A DNA stretch of 64,000 nt from Vibrio gigantis (lineage in GTDB: Bacteria; Pseudomonadota; Gammaproteobacteria; Enterobacterales; Vibrionaceae). Shown here in pieces: positions 42,981 through 59,828 of this stretch (position 1 is its first letter; the number at the start of each line of letters is the position of its first letter). The stretch lies in NCBI RefSeq assembly GCF_024347515.1, contig NZ_AP025492.1:2542001-2606000 (forward strand), written 5' to 3'. Both the position numbers and the translations under genes were made by a program. Below the pieces are notes generated by a model. It was not told where the DNA came from, searched no databases, and saw nothing but the letters and a program-made list of their open reading frames with translations.

Positions 42981-43014
42981 GTCCTAATCCTCGATTTTTC
43001 GACATTAACTGGCG

Positions 43015-43506
43015 CTAGAGCGCGCCAGATAAGAAACTAGATGTTGCTTGTAAATGCTCGAAGAACGGCGCAATGATTCGACTAAACTCCGGAACCAACT
43101 GCGAATTCTTCCACCACTCAGAACTTGGGAATGCAGTAAACGCATCCATGAAAAACAACACTGCAGAAACAATCAAAACACCACGTAAGCCACCAAAGAC
43201 GACACCGAGGATTCTGTCTGTACCTGACAGGCCTGTTTTCTGAACTAGCTGACCGATGACATAGTTAACTAAGGCACCAACAACTAACGTTGCAACAAAC
43301 AATGCTGCTATCGCAGTTCCGTTTCGAAACATCTCATCTTCGATATTGGTGAAGTACATCGCTAATTTAGCGTAGTACTGGCTAGCAATGAAAAATGCTC
43401 CAAACCAAATTACGAGTGACAAGGCTTCTTTAGCGAAACCACGAACTAAACTGATCACGGCAGAGAAGCCGATCACGCCTAAAATGACAAAATCTAACCA
43501 ATTCAT
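43015..43506 (-). CDS. cvpA: Colicin V production family membrane protein
   Basis: 163 aa, four hydrophobic helices, starting LDFVILGVIGFSAVISLVRG. CvpA family. Lies directly upstream of purF as in E. coli. Confidence 0.95.
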   Translation of the reverse strand: MNWLDFVILGVIGFSAVISLVRGFAKEALSLVIWFGAFFIASQYYAKLAMYFTNIEDEMFRNGTAIAALFVATLVVGALVNYVIGQLVQKTGLSGTDRILGVVFGGLRGVLIVSAVLFFMDAFTAFPSSEWWKNSQLVPEFSRIIAPFFEHLQATSSFLSGAL

Positions 43507-43553
43507 GAATTCTTCATCTTAAGTTGGCGCGCATTTTAACAGAAAAAATGCTG

Positions 43554-43569
43554 ACGCAAACGTTTTCTT
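43554..43569. promoter_or_regulatory. PurR box before cvpA-purF
   Basis: ACGCAAACGTTTTCTT matches the PurR consensus (ANGCAANCGNTTNCNT) fully. It lies 48 bases before the cvpA start and overlaps the dedD stop. Confidence 0.85.
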
Positions 43570-44140
43570 ATGGATTTAGCGGTTTAAATTTGAGCAATTG
43601 GCCTTTTGAACCCGTAATTTTTTCTAATTCCTTAATTTGTCGCTCAAGTTTGGATTTAGACACATCCGGGCCAATAATTACTCGCGTAAAAGTTTTTTCT
43701 TGCTTGGTGTGAGCTTGGTAACCACGCTTTTGCAAATCCTTAACCACGCTTTTTGCGTTGTCAGCATTCTTTAAAGCCATCAATTGAATGATCCAAGCGC
43801 TGTCTTGGTATTCATTTTTTTCTGGTACCGGCTTAACCACCACTGCCACTTTGTCTGCTTCTTTTTCAGAAACCGACGCCGTTTGCGTATCTGAATTATC
43901 ATCAACGCCACTTTCGACCACTCGCTCAACCGGAGAGTCCGGTAGTGCGATCTGATCTTCAACGGGATCGAGCACTTCAAACACTTCAACATTACTATCA
44001 AGCTCTGGCTTAATCGGAATGCTTGCAAACTCTTCTTTATAGTGGAGCTTCTTACCATCGAGCACATCTGGCAATACTATCACGCCAATGGCCACTAAAA
44101 TGATGGTGCCGACTAATCGGCTTTGGAATTTACTTGCCAT
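43568..44140 (-). CDS. dedD: SPOR-domain protein DedD
   Basis: 190 aa. One membrane helix near residues 10-26 (VGTIILVAIGVIVLPDVLDG), linker, and C-terminal SPOR domain (WIIQLMALKNADNAKSVVKD ... TRVIIGPDV). Binds septal peptidoglycan at division. Neighbour of folC as in E. coli. Confidence 0.93.
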   Translation of the reverse strand: MASKFQSRLVGTIILVAIGVIVLPDVLDGKKLHYKEEFASIPIKPELDSNVEVFEVLDPVEDQIALPDSPVERVVESGVDDNSDTQTASVSEKEADKVAVVVKPVPEKNEYQDSAWIIQLMALKNADNAKSVVKDLQKRGYQAHTKQEKTFTRVIIGPDVSKSKLERQIKELEKITGSKGQLLKFKPLNP

Positions 44141-45403
44141 TTAGTTTCCTTTTTTCTGCCAATGCTCCAAGACTTCGCCTACGGTATGGAAAGAACCGAC
44201 CACCAACACAACATCGTCGCCTTGAACAGAAGCTAAAGCCGCTTCAAACGCTGCGACAGGGGTTGAATACTGCTCTACGCCTTGAGGTAGGCTTTTACAC
44301 AATTCAGCCGCTGTTGCCGCGCGTGGGCCTTGCAATGAAGCTGGATACCAATGTGTTGTGATGGGCGCTAATACTTCCAATGTCGCTGGAATATCTTTGT
44401 CATGAAGCATAGCGACTACAACGTGTAAACTTTTGCCTGAGTATTTCTTCGTTACTTGCTGTGCAAAGTACTCGGCTGAATGTGGGTTGTGTGCCACATC
44501 AAGAACAATCACGGGTTGATCGCTAATTTGCTGCATACGCCCAGGAAGCTGTGCGTTCTTCATACCATTAACGACATTCACATCACTGATGCTAAGTTCT
44601 GATGTACCTAATGCCATCAACGCGGTTGCTGCGTTCGGTAGCGGGAGGCTTGGAATAGGTAGAGATTCTAATTGGAATGCACCGCTGTGCCAGTTCCACG
44701 TATCACCATCCACATCATAAGTGTATTGAATACCAACCTGGTAAAACTCAGCCTTAATATCATCAGCGTGCGCTGCAACCGTAGCCGGGGGCTTAGGTTG
44801 ACCGCAGATAGCTGGCTTACCACTACGATAAATACCCGCTTTCTCGAAGCCAATCACATTAATATCATCGCCAAGCCAATCAACGTGGTCGACAGCCAAG
44901 CTCGTAATTACAGATACGTCATGATCAACGATATTCGTTGCATCTAAACGACCGCCTAACCCCACTTCCAATAGCACGACATCTACCGCTTCCGTTTGAA
45001 ATGCACGTAACGCCGCTAAGGTGCCGTATTCGAAAAAGCTAAGACTGATTTCGCCACGCTCTTTCTCAATGAAATCGAAAGACTGAACCATCTTCTCATC
45101 AGAGAGATCTTGGCCATTGATACGAACACGTTCGTTATAGCGAATCAAGTGAGGAGAGCTGTAGACACCGACAGAGTAACCAGCATCCAATAGAATCGCT
45201 TCCATCAGGGCACACGTTGAGCCTTTGCCATTGGTTCCGGCAACAGTAATGACGTGTTGAGCAGGTTTGGTGAGGTTTGCCTTAGAGGCGACGGCCTGAA
45301 CTCGGTCTAATCCAAGATCAATAGCGCTGGTGTGGATGTTTGATAAATAATCAAGCCACATCTCCAAAGAGGATGTGGCTTGAGGAATAGGTTGTTGACT
45401 CAT
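44141..45403 (-). CDS. folC: Bifunctional folylpolyglutamate/dihydrofolate synthase
   Basis: 420 aa. P-loop VAGTNGKGSTCALME, Mur-ligase fold, VYSSPHLIRYNERVRI. Adds glutamate to folates. One base from dedD. Confidence 0.96.
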   Translation of the reverse strand: MSQQPIPQATSSLEMWLDYLSNIHTSAIDLGLDRVQAVASKANLTKPAQHVITVAGTNGKGSTCALMEAILLDAGYSVGVYSSPHLIRYNERVRINGQDLSDEKMVQSFDFIEKERGEISLSFFEYGTLAALRAFQTEAVDVVLLEVGLGGRLDATNIVDHDVSVITSLAVDHVDWLGDDINVIGFEKAGIYRSGKPAICGQPKPPATVAAHADDIKAEFYQVGIQYTYDVDGDTWNWHSGAFQLESLPIPSLPLPNAATALMALGTSELSISDVNVVNGMKNAQLPGRMQQISDQPVIVLDVAHNPHSAEYFAQQVTKKYSGKSLHVVVAMLHDKDIPATLEVLAPITTHWYPASLQGPRAATAAELCKSLPQGVEQYSTPVAAFEAALASVQGDDVVLVVGSFHTVGEVLEHWQKKGN

Positions 45404-45445
45404 CTAACTCATAACCATAATAAAGTTGGTTTGTTAGAAGGTACT

Positions 45446-46372
45446 TTACCCTTTTTCTGGCGCTTCTGGTACTTCATAAGTAGCTTCATTCGGTGAATCG
45501 TTCACAGAAACTACTAATGGTGAAGGCTGGTTGGTCATTTTAGCAACAAGGCTTGCAACGCGCTGACGCATCTCACGACGGTCAACAATCATGTCGATAG
45601 CACCGTGGTCTAATAGGAACTCACTGCGTTGGAAACCTTCAGGAAGGTCTTCACGTACAGTTTGTTCGATTACACGACGTCCAGCAAAACCGATCAGTGC
45701 TTTTGGTTCACCAATGTTGATATCGCCAAGCATTGCCAAACTTGCAGAAACACCACCCATTGTTGGATCAGTCATTACTGAAACAAACGGTAGGCCTTTT
45801 GCAGATAAACGCTCTAGAGCAGCACTGGTTTTCGCCATTTGCATTAGAGACATAAGAGCCTCTTGCATACGCGCACCACCACTTGCAGAGAAACAAACTA
45901 AACCACAGTTGTTTTCAATCGCAGCATCAACCGCTTTCACAAAACGAGCACCTACAACAGAACCCATTGAGCCGCCCATGAATGAGAATTCAAAAGCACA
46001 CGCAACGATAGGTAAACCAAGCAGTTCGCCTTTCATTGCAACTAGTGCATCTGTCTCACCACTGTTCTTTTGAGCAGCAGAGATACGTTCTTTGTAACGC
46101 TTAGAATCTTTAAATTTCAGCTTATCTTGTGGCTCAAGATCAGTGCCTAGTTCAACACGCTCACCTTTGTCTAGGAATGTATCTAGACGGCGACGTGCTT
46201 TCATGCGCATGTGATGGTCACATTTCGGACATACTTCTAGGTTACGCTCTAGTTCAGCATGGTACAGAACCTGCTCACAAGAAGTACATTTAGTCCAAAC
46301 ACCCTCAGGGATAGACGCTTTACGAGATGTTACGATGTTGCTTTTTTCTAAAATCTTTTCAAGCCAACTCAT
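45446..46372 (-). CDS. accD: Acetyl-CoA carboxylase carboxyltransferase beta
   Basis: 308 aa. Zinc ribbon [12 protein letters not shown] ... CPKCDHH, crotonase-fold core with [19 protein letters not shown]. Makes malonyl-CoA. In the folC-accD-truA block. Confidence 0.97.
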   Translation of the reverse strand: MSWLEKILEKSNIVTSRKASIPEGVWTKCTSCEQVLYHAELERNLEVCPKCDHHMRMKARRRLDTFLDKGERVELGTDLEPQDKLKFKDSKRYKERISAAQKNSGETDALVAMKGELLGLPIVACAFEFSFMGGSMGSVVGARFVKAVDAAIENNCGLVCFSASGGARMQEALMSLMQMAKTSAALERLSAKGLPFVSVMTDPTMGGVSASLAMLGDINIGEPKALIGFAGRRVIEQTVREDLPEGFQRSEFLLDHGAIDMIVDRREMRQRVASLVAKMTNQPSPLVVSVNDSPNEATYEVPEAPEKG

Positions 46373-46548
46373 GGAAGACCTTTTTGTTTCGATTCTTCCG
46401 CTTGATTGCGAAAGAAATAAATTTGGGAATTATGCGTGGGAATTAAAGCACATAAAACAGCGACTGTAGATAAAAAACTGGTTGTACCTATTTTCTGGGA
46501 CTATCTTACGCACTAAACCGTAATAATTTTTGAACCTAAGTCTCACAT

Positions 46549-47343
46549 TTAGTTCAAATTATCCGGCAAAAATAGAGGACCGATTGGCTCTCGTGGTAGC
46601 TCAAAATGTTCTGGATAATCAACATCCACCAGATACAAACCTTCCGCTTTTGCGGTTGCGCCGGCTACTTTTCGATCTTTAGCTTCTAAAAGCCACTGGA
46701 TCCACTCTGGTTTCTGCTCACCTTTACCTACGGCAATAAGGCTACCAGTGATATTCCTCACCATGTGGTGAACAAACGCATTCGCTTTAATATCGATCAC
46801 AATGTAGTGTCCATGGCGAGTCACGTTCAAGTGAATCATGTTTCTCCATGGGCTACGAGATTGACAATGTGTTGCCCTGAACGAAGTAAAGTCATTCTCA
46901 CCAAGTAAGTACTGACCTGCTTCGTGCATTTTTTTCTCATCAAGATGACCATGATAATGGCTCACGCCTGAATTCAAAATGCCAGGGCGCAGTGCATGGT
47001 TAAAGATAATGTAACGATAACGGCGAGCAGTAGCAGAGAAACGAGCATGGAAATCCTCATTCACTTCTGTCGCCCAACGAACCGCAATATCTTTTGGCAT
47101 ATTGGCATTCGCGCCCATTGTCCATGCCACCATTTTACGATCGACATTAGTTTCAAAGTGAACGACTTGTCCCGTACCGTGAACACCTGCATCTGTACGA
47201 CCTGCGCACATAACTTCTACAGGATGATTCGCGACAACTGAAAGAGCCTTTTCCAATTCTTCTTGGACACTTTTCACGTCTCGTTGGCGCTGCCAACCAA
47301 AGTAGTGGGTACCGTTATATTCAATACCTAAAGCAATTTTCAT
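46549..47343 (-). CDS. truA: tRNA pseudouridine synthase A
   Basis: 264 aa. Catalytic Asp in [11 protein letters not shown]; TruA motifs [14 protein letters not shown] and [13 protein letters not shown]. Modifies positions 38-40 of tRNAs. Confidence 0.97.
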   Translation of the reverse strand: MKIALGIEYNGTHYFGWQRQRDVKSVQEELEKALSVVANHPVEVMCAGRTDAGVHGTGQVVHFETNVDRKMVAWTMGANANMPKDIAVRWATEVNEDFHARFSATARRYRYIIFNHALRPGILNSGVSHYHGHLDEKKMHEAGQYLLGENDFTSFRATHCQSRSPWRNMIHLNVTRHGHYIVIDIKANAFVHHMVRNITGSLIAVGKGEQKPEWIQWLLEAKDRKVAGATAKAEGLYLVDVDYPEHFELPREPIGPLFLPDNLN

Positions 47344-47445
47344 GTTCTTGTTCTCTTTGAAAATGGGCGAGAAGTATATACGGAAATGAGTGCTAGCCCA
47401 AATAGGAAGGAGCTAAATCTATAATATTAGAAGAACGACTCACCA

Positions 47446-47474
47446 AAAATAAAGGGTAGCCAATGCTACCCTTT
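47446..47474 (-). terminator. Terminator of hubP
   Basis: Minus-strand stem AAAGGGTAGC/GCTACCCTTT, loop ATTG, then ATTTTTGG. Confidence 0.8.
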
Positions 47475-47488
47475 ATATCTCGTTCAGT

Positions 47489-52744
<5,256 letters not shown>

Positions 52745-52901
52745 AAAAGGCTCAGCTAGGTGCTTAAATTCGGAAAAGTGATGATCTATTAAATATATCG
52801 GATAAATGACGTAAAACTATAGAGATGAAAACAAAAAATGTGTTGCAGCAACAATATTCGCAGCAATTTCACACAATTTGACTAACAATATTTTCAATCG
52901 A

Positions 52902-52931
52902 TTAAAAAAGCCCCACTAAAGAGTGAGGCTT
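52902..52931 (-). terminator. Terminator of asd
   Basis: Stem AAGCCCCACT/AGTGAGGCTT (one G-U on the minus strand), loop of four, then TTTTTT. Confidence 0.8.
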
Positions 52932-52951
52932 GTTTATCAAAGCAGTAAAGC

Positions 52952-53965
52952 TTAGAAGTAATCGCGAATCAGAACTTCAGCGATTTGTACTGCGTTTGTC
53001 GCTGCGCCTTTACGAACGTTATCAGCTACAACCCACATGTTCACGCCGCTGTGATGGCTGATGTCGTTACGAATACGGCCAACCATTACGTGATCTTTAC
53101 CGCCTGCATCACGAACTTGAGTCGGGAAATCTAGCGCTTGGAATACTTCAACGCCTTCTGTGTTTTCTAAAAGCTGAACCACTTGCTCAGCACCGATTGG
53201 TGCACGAGTTTCAATGTGTAGAGATTCTGCGTGACCGTAGAATACTGGTACGCGAACACAAGTCGGGTTCACCGTGATTGAAGAATCAGCAAAGATTTTT
53301 TGAGTTTCCCAAACCATCTTCATCTCTTCACGCGTGTAGCCATTCTCTGTAAATTCATCGATTTGAGGAATACAGTTAAACGCGATCTGTTGTGAGAATG
53401 CTGAATTTTCAGCTGGCATACCATTAAGAAGCTTAGCCGTTTGACCAGCTAGCTCATCGATACCAGGCTTACCTGCACCAGACACAGATTGGTAAGTGGA
53501 AACGTTAATACGCTCAAGACCCACTTCATCGTGAATTGGCTTAAGTGCTACTACCATCTGAATAGTAGAACAATTAGGGTTTGCGATGATGTTACGGTTA
53601 CGGAACTCAGCAATCGCTTCAGGGTTCACTTCAGGCACAACCAGAGGAACATCGTACTCGTAACGGAAACGGGATGTGTTATCGATAACAACCACACCTT
53701 CATCCGCAGCGATTGGAGCCCAACGCTCTGAAAGTTCGCTACCTGCAGAGAAAAACGCAATATGTACTTGAGACCAATCGAAGTCTTCTACGTTTTGTAC
53801 TTGTATTGTTTTGCCGTTAAAACGGGAAGTTTTGCCTTCACTACGTTCACTTGCTAGTAAGTGCAGTTCACCGACAGGGAATTTACGCTCTTTAAGTACT
53901 TCAAGAATGGTTTCACCAACCGCACCAGTCGCACCTAAAATAGCAATATTAAATTCTTGGCTCAT
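52952..53965 (-). CDS. asd: Aspartate-semialdehyde dehydrogenase
   Basis: 337 aa. Rossmann start IAILGATGAVGETILE and catalytic Cys in NPNCSTIQM; dimer-domain SVSGAGKPGIDEL. Supplies Lys/Thr/Met and diaminopimelate precursors. Vibrios have more than one copy; which one this is cannot be told here. Confidence 0.93.
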   Translation of the reverse strand: MSQEFNIAILGATGAVGETILEVLKERKFPVGELHLLASERSEGKTSRFNGKTIQVQNVEDFDWSQVHIAFFSAGSELSERWAPIAADEGVVVIDNTSRFRYEYDVPLVVPEVNPEAIAEFRNRNIIANPNCSTIQMVVALKPIHDEVGLERINVSTYQSVSGAGKPGIDELAGQTAKLLNGMPAENSAFSQQIAFNCIPQIDEFTENGYTREEMKMVWETQKIFADSSITVNPTCVRVPVFYGHAESLHIETRAPIGAEQVVQLLENTEGVEVFQALDFPTQVRDAGGKDHVMVGRIRNDISHHSGVNMWVVADNVRKGAATNAVQIAEVLIRDYF

Positions 53966-53977
53966 TGTTTCTCTCTT

Positions 53978-55111
53978 TTATAAAGTTGGCTTTACCATAA
54001 AACCGAGTTTAGATAACGGCGTTAAATTACAAGATTCGTCGCCCGTTAACTCGACTGCACTGTACTCTCTGCGGTCCCAATATTCTTTACGCATCTTGTC
54101 AAAAGAACCCGGCGTAGCGATATTGCGACGGAATAAGGCGTCGTCTTTGCGCACATCATAGATCAACTGAGTCAAATTGTGCAGTGTTGCTTCATCCCAA
54201 GCTCTATCTAATTTCATTTGAGGCACGGGAGCCGTCGGCAGAAGATCGCTTGCATAAGCACGCTGTTCCTTACCTAAAAACTCACAATAGCTGTTGAAGA
54301 TCATCGTCGTACCGCGCGCTTTGCCCTCTAAACCGTAGCCCGCTACGTGAGGCGTTGCAAAAGCGAGTAGCGGAAGCAACTCAAAATCGACTTCAGGTTC
54401 AAATTCAAATACATCAAGAACCGCAGTAAAACCGTCGGCTTTTAGCAAGCGAGCTTTTAGCGCCTGGTTATCAACCACAGGACCACGAGCTGCATTAATC
54501 AAGATTTGATCAGCACGTAAGTTGCTAAGCACTTGCTCATTGATCAAATGATGGGTTGGGAACTCACCCGTCTTAGTGATTGGTGTATGCAGCGTGATAA
54601 CGTCAGATTGCTCAAGTAGAGTCTCAAGTTCCGTAAATTCGCGAGTATCACCTTCTTGCTGTTTTAGAGGGTCGTTTAGCAGAACTTTAATACCGATACC
54701 TTCTAGGCATTTCGCTAGGTAGCTGCCCACTTGACCACAACCGATAATACCGACCGTTTTGTCAAAAACCGAGAAGCCTTGTTGCTGCGCAAGCACCATC
54801 ATTGAACTGAACACATACTCAGCTACACCTACCTTGTTACAGCCTGGTGCCGCGGTAAAGAAAATCCCACGCTCTTTCATCAGCTCTTGGTCGACGTGAT
54901 CCATACCAGCCGTCGCAGTACCAACAAACTTCAGTTTATTAGCTTTGCTGATCAACGACTCGTTCACCTTGGTGACTGAGCGAATCATTAATGCGTCTAC
55001 GTCAACTAGGTCGTCAGCAGTGAGTGTGCGACCAGACTTCATTGTCACTTCCCCTAGCTGGCTAAAAAGCGCTTCAGCATAAGGCATATTTTCGTCGATT
55101 AAGATTTTCAT
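53978..55111 (-). CDS. pdxB: Erythronate-4-phosphate dehydrogenase
   Basis: 377 aa from ATG 55111 ([13 protein letters not shown], the usual start). NAD motif [20 protein letters not shown], catalytic region ATAGMDHVD and [13 protein letters not shown]-terminal dimerisation domain. Vitamin B6 synthesis. Confidence 0.96.
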   Translation of the reverse strand: MKILIDENMPYAEALFSQLGEVTMKSGRTLTADDLVDVDALMIRSVTKVNESLISKANKLKFVGTATAGMDHVDQELMKERGIFFTAAPGCNKVGVAEYVFSSMMVLAQQQGFSVFDKTVGIIGCGQVGSYLAKCLEGIGIKVLLNDPLKQQEGDTREFTELETLLEQSDVITLHTPITKTGEFPTHHLINEQVLSNLRADQILINAARGPVVDNQALKARLLKADGFTAVLDVFEFEPEVDFELLPLLAFATPHVAGYGLEGKARGTTMIFNSYCEFLGKEQRAYASDLLPTAPVPQMKLDRAWDEATLHNLTQLIYDVRKDDALFRRNIATPGSFDKMRKEYWDRREYSAVELTGDESCNLTPLSKLGFMVKPTL

Positions 55112-55284
55112 TTGGCGAGTACTTTTGTTGAGGTCTATCGACCTAAATGTGAATTGAAATGATTGTGCAAAATTCCACACACGGTGTCGAGTAGCAAATG
55201 GAATACATTATGAATAAAGGGCTGAATCGCCGAGTCTGCGCAAACAACAGACATAAGAGTCCACGCAAAAAATCAAAAGACTAA

Positions 55285-55319
55285 AACGAAAAATGCCCGA
55301 TTGAATAAACAATCGGGCA
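55285..55319 (-). terminator. Terminator of fabB (3' end of the sRNA)
   Basis: Perfect 10-bp stem TGCCCGATTG/CAATCGGGCA, loop of six, then TTTTT on the minus strand. Confidence 0.9.
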
Positions 55320-55450
55320 AACATCCAGAACAAAAGGATCCTATCTCGCTCTCCAGGAGACAGAGTCTTGCGTCTGTTCAACCAGTAGTAACTAAATCAC
55401 TACTGATCAAGCTCTGGAAACCTTTCAACTTTTAAACCGAGATTTAAAAC
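55285..55450 (-). ncRNA. farS: fabB 3' UTR, probable FarS-type small RNA
   Basis: About 250 bases of untranslated sequence separate the fabB stop from its terminator. In V. cholerae the fabB 3' UTR is processed by RNase E to FarS, an Hfq-dependent sRNA that represses fatty-acid degradation genes. Here the segment has a small stem (AGTAGTGA/TTACTACT) and the strong terminator. The 5' end of the RNA is not known, so the left boundary is the terminator and the right boundary a guess. Confidence 0.55.
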
Positions 55451-55567
55451 CCATGTTTAAAAAGCTTTGTTCTGTGGTTCATGATTAACGAGTTACCTGT
55501 GCGTGTTGAATCGACACTCGCGTAACCCTTTAATGACTAACCTTTATATATCTAACTCAAGCCTGAA

Positions 55568-56779
55568 TTAAGCTTGGTACTTTTTGATGACTAGCGTTGC
55601 GTTCGTACCGCCGAAACCAAAGCTGTTAGACATAACCGTTGTTAGCTCTTGTTCACGAGCTTCAGTTACGATGTCTAGGCCAGCAGCTGCTTCGTCTAGG
55701 TTAGAAACGTTAATGCTTGGAGCGATAAAGCCGTTGTCTAGCATTAGCGTTGAGTAAATCGCTTCATGTACACCAGCAGCACCTAGAGCGTGACCTGTCA
55801 TCGCTTTAGTTGCAGAAATTGCTGGGCTGTTACCACCAAATACTTCTTGGATAGCACCAAGCTCTTTCACGTCACCAACTGGAGTTGAAGTACCGTGAGT
55901 GTTCACGTAGTCAACGCCATCAACGTTTTGCATAGCCATTTTCATACAACGAACCGCGCCTTCACCAGAAGGAGCAACCATGTCGTAGCCATCTGAAGTT
56001 GCGCCGTAACCTACGATCTCACCGTAGATCTTTGCGCCACGAGCAACTGCGTGCTCAAGCTCTTCGATTACTAGCATGCCGCCGCCACCAGAAATAACGA
56101 AACCGTCACGGTCTGCATCGTAAGTACGAGAAGCCAGTTCAGGAGTGTCGTTGTACTTAGTAGAAAGTGCGCCCATTGCGTCGAACATCATAGTCAGAGA
56201 CCAATCAAGTTCTTCACCGCCACCAGCGAATACTACGTCTTGCTTACCAAGTTGGATAAGCTCCATTGCGTGACCGATACAGTGTGCAGATGTTGCACAT
56301 GCAGAACTCATAGAGTAGTTCACACCACGGATTTTGAAAGGAGTTGCTAGACAAGCAGAAACCGTTGAAGCCATTGTACGTGGAACCATGTATGGACCAA
56401 CACGCTTAACGCCTTTCTCACGGATGATGTCTACCGCGTTTACTTGGTTTAGAGATGAAGCACCACCCGAACCCGCAACGATACCCGTGCGGTCATTAGA
56501 TACTTGATCTTCAGTTAAACCAGAATCAGCAATTGCTTGCTCCATTGAAAGATAAGCGAATGCCGCTGCATCACCCATAAAGCGCATTTTTTTGCGATCG
56601 ATATGGTCAGCAGGGTTCATTTTTAGGTTACCCCATACTTGAGAGCGCAAGCCATTTTCCTTGAACTGCTCTGAAGCGGTAATACCAGATTTACCCTCTT
56701 TCAATGATGCTAAAACTTCTTCGACGTTGTTACCGATACTTGAAACAATACCCATACCGGTGATTACGACTCGTTTCAT
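55568..56779 (-). CDS. fabB: 3-oxoacyl-ACP synthase I
   Basis: 403 aa. Catalytic Cys in [12 protein letters not shown], His in [11 protein letters not shown] and [14 protein letters not shown]. Fatty-acid elongation, unsaturated branch. Divergent from mnmC. Confidence 0.97.
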   Translation of the reverse strand: MKRVVITGMGIVSSIGNNVEEVLASLKEGKSGITASEQFKENGLRSQVWGNLKMNPADHIDRKKMRFMGDAAAFAYLSMEQAIADSGLTEDQVSNDRTGIVAGSGGASSLNQVNAVDIIREKGVKRVGPYMVPRTMASTVSACLATPFKIRGVNYSMSSACATSAHCIGHAMELIQLGKQDVVFAGGGEELDWSLTMMFDAMGALSTKYNDTPELASRTYDADRDGFVISGGGGMLVIEELEHAVARGAKIYGEIVGYGATSDGYDMVAPSGEGAVRCMKMAMQNVDGVDYVNTHGTSTPVGDVKELGAIQEVFGGNSPAISATKAMTGHALGAAGVHEAIYSTLMLDNGFIAPSINVSNLDEAAAGLDIVTEAREQELTTVMSNSFGFGGTNATLVIKKYQA

Positions 56780-56907
56780 GTGACATTCCTATAATTCTAA
56801 ATTCAGCTAGATGATAACTAAGAAGCCTAACAAAAGTGGTCAGCTTTCCTAGAAATTCGTACAATCCCTACCAACATATCGCTTCAAATCACAAAATGAT
56901 AGATTTT

Positions 56908-58986
56908 ATGACTTCAATTACGAATGCAGAACTGGAATGGAATGAGTCTGGCACGCCAGTTTCAGACCAATTTGACGACGTTTACTTCTCTAATGTTAAC
57001 GGTTTAGAAGAAACTCGCTACGTCTTTTTAAAGCAAAACCACCTTCCAGAACGTTGGCTTGAGCATAAACAGCGCCGTTTTGTGATTGCCGAAACCGGCT
57101 TTGGCACAGGTTTGAACTTTCTTGCGGTTTGGCAATGGTTCGATGCTTTTATTAAAGATAACCCACAAGCGATGACTAGAGAGTTACATTTCATCAGTTT
57201 TGAAAAATATCCTTTAAATAAAGAGGATCTCATCAAAGCACATCAATCGTGGCCAGAATTAGCCGAGTATGCGACGCAACTCCAACAACACTACCCTATC
57301 GCTCTACCTGAGTGTCACCGTATTGTGTTGGGTGATGGCGCAATCACGCTTGATTTGTGGTTTGGCGATATTAAAGATTGCATGCCTAACGTACCAACCC
57401 CATATGAAGGTTTAGTCGATGCTTGGTTCTTAGATGGTTTTGCTCCAAGTAAGAACCCAGAGATGTGGAATCAAAACCTATTCAACGGCATGGCCAAGCT
57501 AGCTAAGCAAGATTGTAGCTGCGCCACTTTCACCGCTGCTGGCTTTGTTCGCCGTGGCTTAATTGAAGCTGGCTTTGAAATGAAAAAGGTCAAAGGCTTT
57601 GGTACTAAGCGAGAAATGATTGCCGGTCGACTTGGCGAGAAGCATCCTCATACCAACATCAAACCTTGGTACGGTCTATCAGAGCATAGTAACTCACAAG
57701 ACATCGCAATCATCGGTGGTGGTGTTGCCAGTGCGGCGTTAGCCAAAACGCTGAGCCGTCGTGGTAAAAACATCGCACTTTATTGTGAGCATCCACAAGC
57801 TGCAGGCAATGCCTCCGGTAACAACCAAGGTGCGATTTACCCATTGTTGAGTGAAGCGACCTCGAACGTGTCTCGCGTGTTTGGCCCAGGGTTACTGTTT
57901 GCTCGACAATTTATTGATCAAGCGGCTCAGTCAATCCAATTCGATCACAGCTGGTGTGGCGTGAACATTTTGATGTGGGATGAAGGCTCCACTAAAAAGC
58001 TCAACCGCATGTTGGAAGGAAACTTCCACACCGACCTGATTCAGCGTTTAACGCCAGAGCAAGCAAATGAAAAGATCGGTTTGCCTGTTGATAAAGAGAG
58101 TGTCTACTTTCCTCTAGGTGGATGGTTAAGCCCACTTCAGCTGACTCAAGGTTTGATTGGCAAGTTAGAAGAGACCAACCAAGTCAGCACACACTATCAA
58201 CATCAAGTGACTCAGTTAGAGTGGCTCGATAAAGAACAACAATGGTTGCTAACAATTGATACGCCGCAAGGTGAAGTTCGAGCAAAACATGACCAAGTGA
58301 TTGTTGCGAACGGGCATAAGTTCACCCAATTTGAACAAACTCAACCCGTACCTCTTACTCCAGTTAAAGGCCAAGTGAGCCATATTCCAACCACGGAAAA
58401 TCTCAGTAAGCTAAAAACCGTATTGTGTTTTGATGGCTATCTAACGCCGCATAACCCAAACAATGGACACCATTGCATTGGCGCAAACTACGACAAAACA
58501 AACATTGACCAAGAGTTTGATATTGCGGTTCAAAAGCACAATGGCGAGCGCCTTCATGGCTCACTGCCAGATCAAACATGGACAAAAGAGGTCGATACCA
58601 GTGGCAACCTAGCGCGCCAAGGCATTCGTAGCGTAAGCCGCGATCACCTTCCGTTTGTCGGCAACGTTGGCGACTTTGAAGCCATTAAAGAGCAGTACCA
58701 GAACCTGCATAACTTTAACCCTCAGCGTGACTCGGTTGAGGATGTTGAAACGGTAACAAGCTTCCCTAACCTATACTGTTTTATCGGTTTAGGCTCACGT
58801 GGCTTGAGCTCCGCGCCATTACTGGCTGAGGTTTTAGCATCACAAATTTGTGGAGATCCACTGCCTTTACCTGTCGATGTACTAGAAGCCATCCACCCCA
58901 GCAGAATGTGGGTTCGCAGACTACGTAAAGGTAAAGCATTAACCGCTGGCTGGGTTGCAGATAAACACTCAAAAACAAACCAGTAG
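56908..58986 (+). CDS. mnmC: Bifunctional tRNA mnm5s2U biosynthesis protein MnmC
   Basis: 692 aa from ATG 56908 ([13 protein letters not shown]). N-terminal methyltransferase with [15 protein letters not shown] and [18 protein letters not shown]-terminal FAD oxidase with [21 protein letters not shown]. An ATG four codons earlier is possible. Confidence 0.95.
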   Translation: MTSITNAELEWNESGTPVSDQFDDVYFSNVNGLEETRYVFLKQNHLPERWLEHKQRRFVIAETGFGTGLNFLAVWQWFDAFIKDNPQAMTRELHFISFEKYPLNKEDLIKAHQSWPELAEYATQLQQHYPIALPECHRIVLGDGAITLDLWFGDIKDCMPNVPTPYEGLVDAWFLDGFAPSKNPEMWNQNLFNGMAKLAKQDCSCATFTAAGFVRRGLIEAGFEMKKVKGFGTKREMIAGRLGEKHPHTNIKPWYGLSEHSNSQDIAIIGGGVASAALAKTLSRRGKNIALYCEHPQAAGNASGNNQGAIYPLLSEATSNVSRVFGPGLLFARQFIDQAAQSIQFDHSWCGVNILMWDEGSTKKLNRMLEGNFHTDLIQRLTPEQANEKIGLPVDKESVYFPLGGWLSPLQLTQGLIGKLEETNQVSTHYQHQVTQLEWLDKEQQWLLTIDTPQGEVRAKHDQVIVANGHKFTQFEQTQPVPLTPVKGQVSHIPTTENLSKLKTVLCFDGYLTPHNPNNGHHCIGANYDKTNIDQEFDIAVQKHNGERLHGSLPDQTWTKEVDTSGNLARQGIRSVSRDHLPFVGNVGDFEAIKEQYQNLHNFNPQRDSVEDVETVTSFPNLYCFIGLGSRGLSSAPLLAEVLASQICGDPLPLPVDVLEAIHPSRMWVRRLRKGKALTAGWVADKHSKTNQ

Positions 58987-59052
58987 TTTCTAGTTCAACT
59001 ATTCTGAACATCTAAAACATCTGAATATTGGAAGTACCTGAAACTAAAAGCT

Positions 59053-59091
59053 AAAAAGCCCGAGCGACGTTATGTCCCTCGGGCTTTTTTT
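59053..59091. terminator. Bidirectional terminator mnmC/flavin reductase
   Basis: AAAAAGCCCGAG/CTCGGGCTTTTT stem. Confidence 0.9.
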
Positions 59092-59132
59092 GATCGTGTG
59101 GTTCTAAACTGATGTTCTAAATTGAACGATGT

Positions 59133-59654
59133 TTACAGCTTAGCAACCGCATCTTTGATCTGCAGAGCAATCTCTTCGTTGCTGATAGAGCCGGACTCAA
59201 AGTCAAAGTTATCGTAGAAGCTTGGTACTGAAACTGACGCTTGTACGTTGCCACCGAAGTATGGCGCTGAACCTGTTGCTGCACCAAGTACCATTTGAGC
59301 ACCACCAGGGCCCGGAGAAGTCGCTAGGTAAACCGCAGGCTTCTCGCCAAATACTGAGCGTTCAATACGTGTCGCCCAATCAAATAGGTTTTTGTACGCT
59401 GCAGGATAGTGACCGTTGTGTTCTGCAAACGAGATAACAAATGCGTCCGCTTCTGCTAGGTCACGCAAGAATGCTTGAGCGCCTTCCGCTTGGCCAATCT
59501 CTTTTTCAGTGTCTTCACTGAACATAGGAACATTGTAATCGTTGATGTCTAGGACTTTTACGTCAGCACCTTCAATCAAGTTTGCTGCGTAAGTTGCTAG
59601 TGTTTTGTTGATTGAGGTAGAGCTTGTGCTTGCGCCAAATGCGATAACTTTCAT
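59133..59654 (-). CDS. NAD(P)H-dependent FMN reductase family
   Basis: 173 aa. Flavodoxin-like start FGASTSSTSINKTLATYAAN, DINDYNVPMFSEDTE and ISFAEHNGHYPAAYKNLFDW (NADPH_dep FMN_red family). Substrate not clear. Confidence 0.88.
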   Translation of the reverse strand: MKVIAFGASTSSTSINKTLATYAANLIEGADVKVLDINDYNVPMFSEDTEKEIGQAEGAQAFLRDLAEADAFVISFAEHNGHYPAAYKNLFDWATRIERSVFGEKPAVYLATSPGPGGAQMVLGAATGSAPYFGGNVQASVSVPSFYDNFDFESGSISNEEIALQIKDAVAKL

Positions 59655-59828
59655 GATGTGACCTTTTCTGTAATTCCGTTAAGTGGGATTAGAATAACGT
59701 AGTCAGAAAATGTAACCATCACAAGAAATGAACGGACTCATTCAAAAATTTCGAACGAGTCTCAAATAACAATTCGCTCAGCTAGATGGAAAGGAAAGGA
59801 CTGAGCGGATAATATCAATGTATCGAAA

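Noticed and set aside
56833..56848. TGGTCAG between fabB and mnmC as a FadR-like site
   Set aside because: Only about seven consecutive bases fit a FadR site and the other half is missing.
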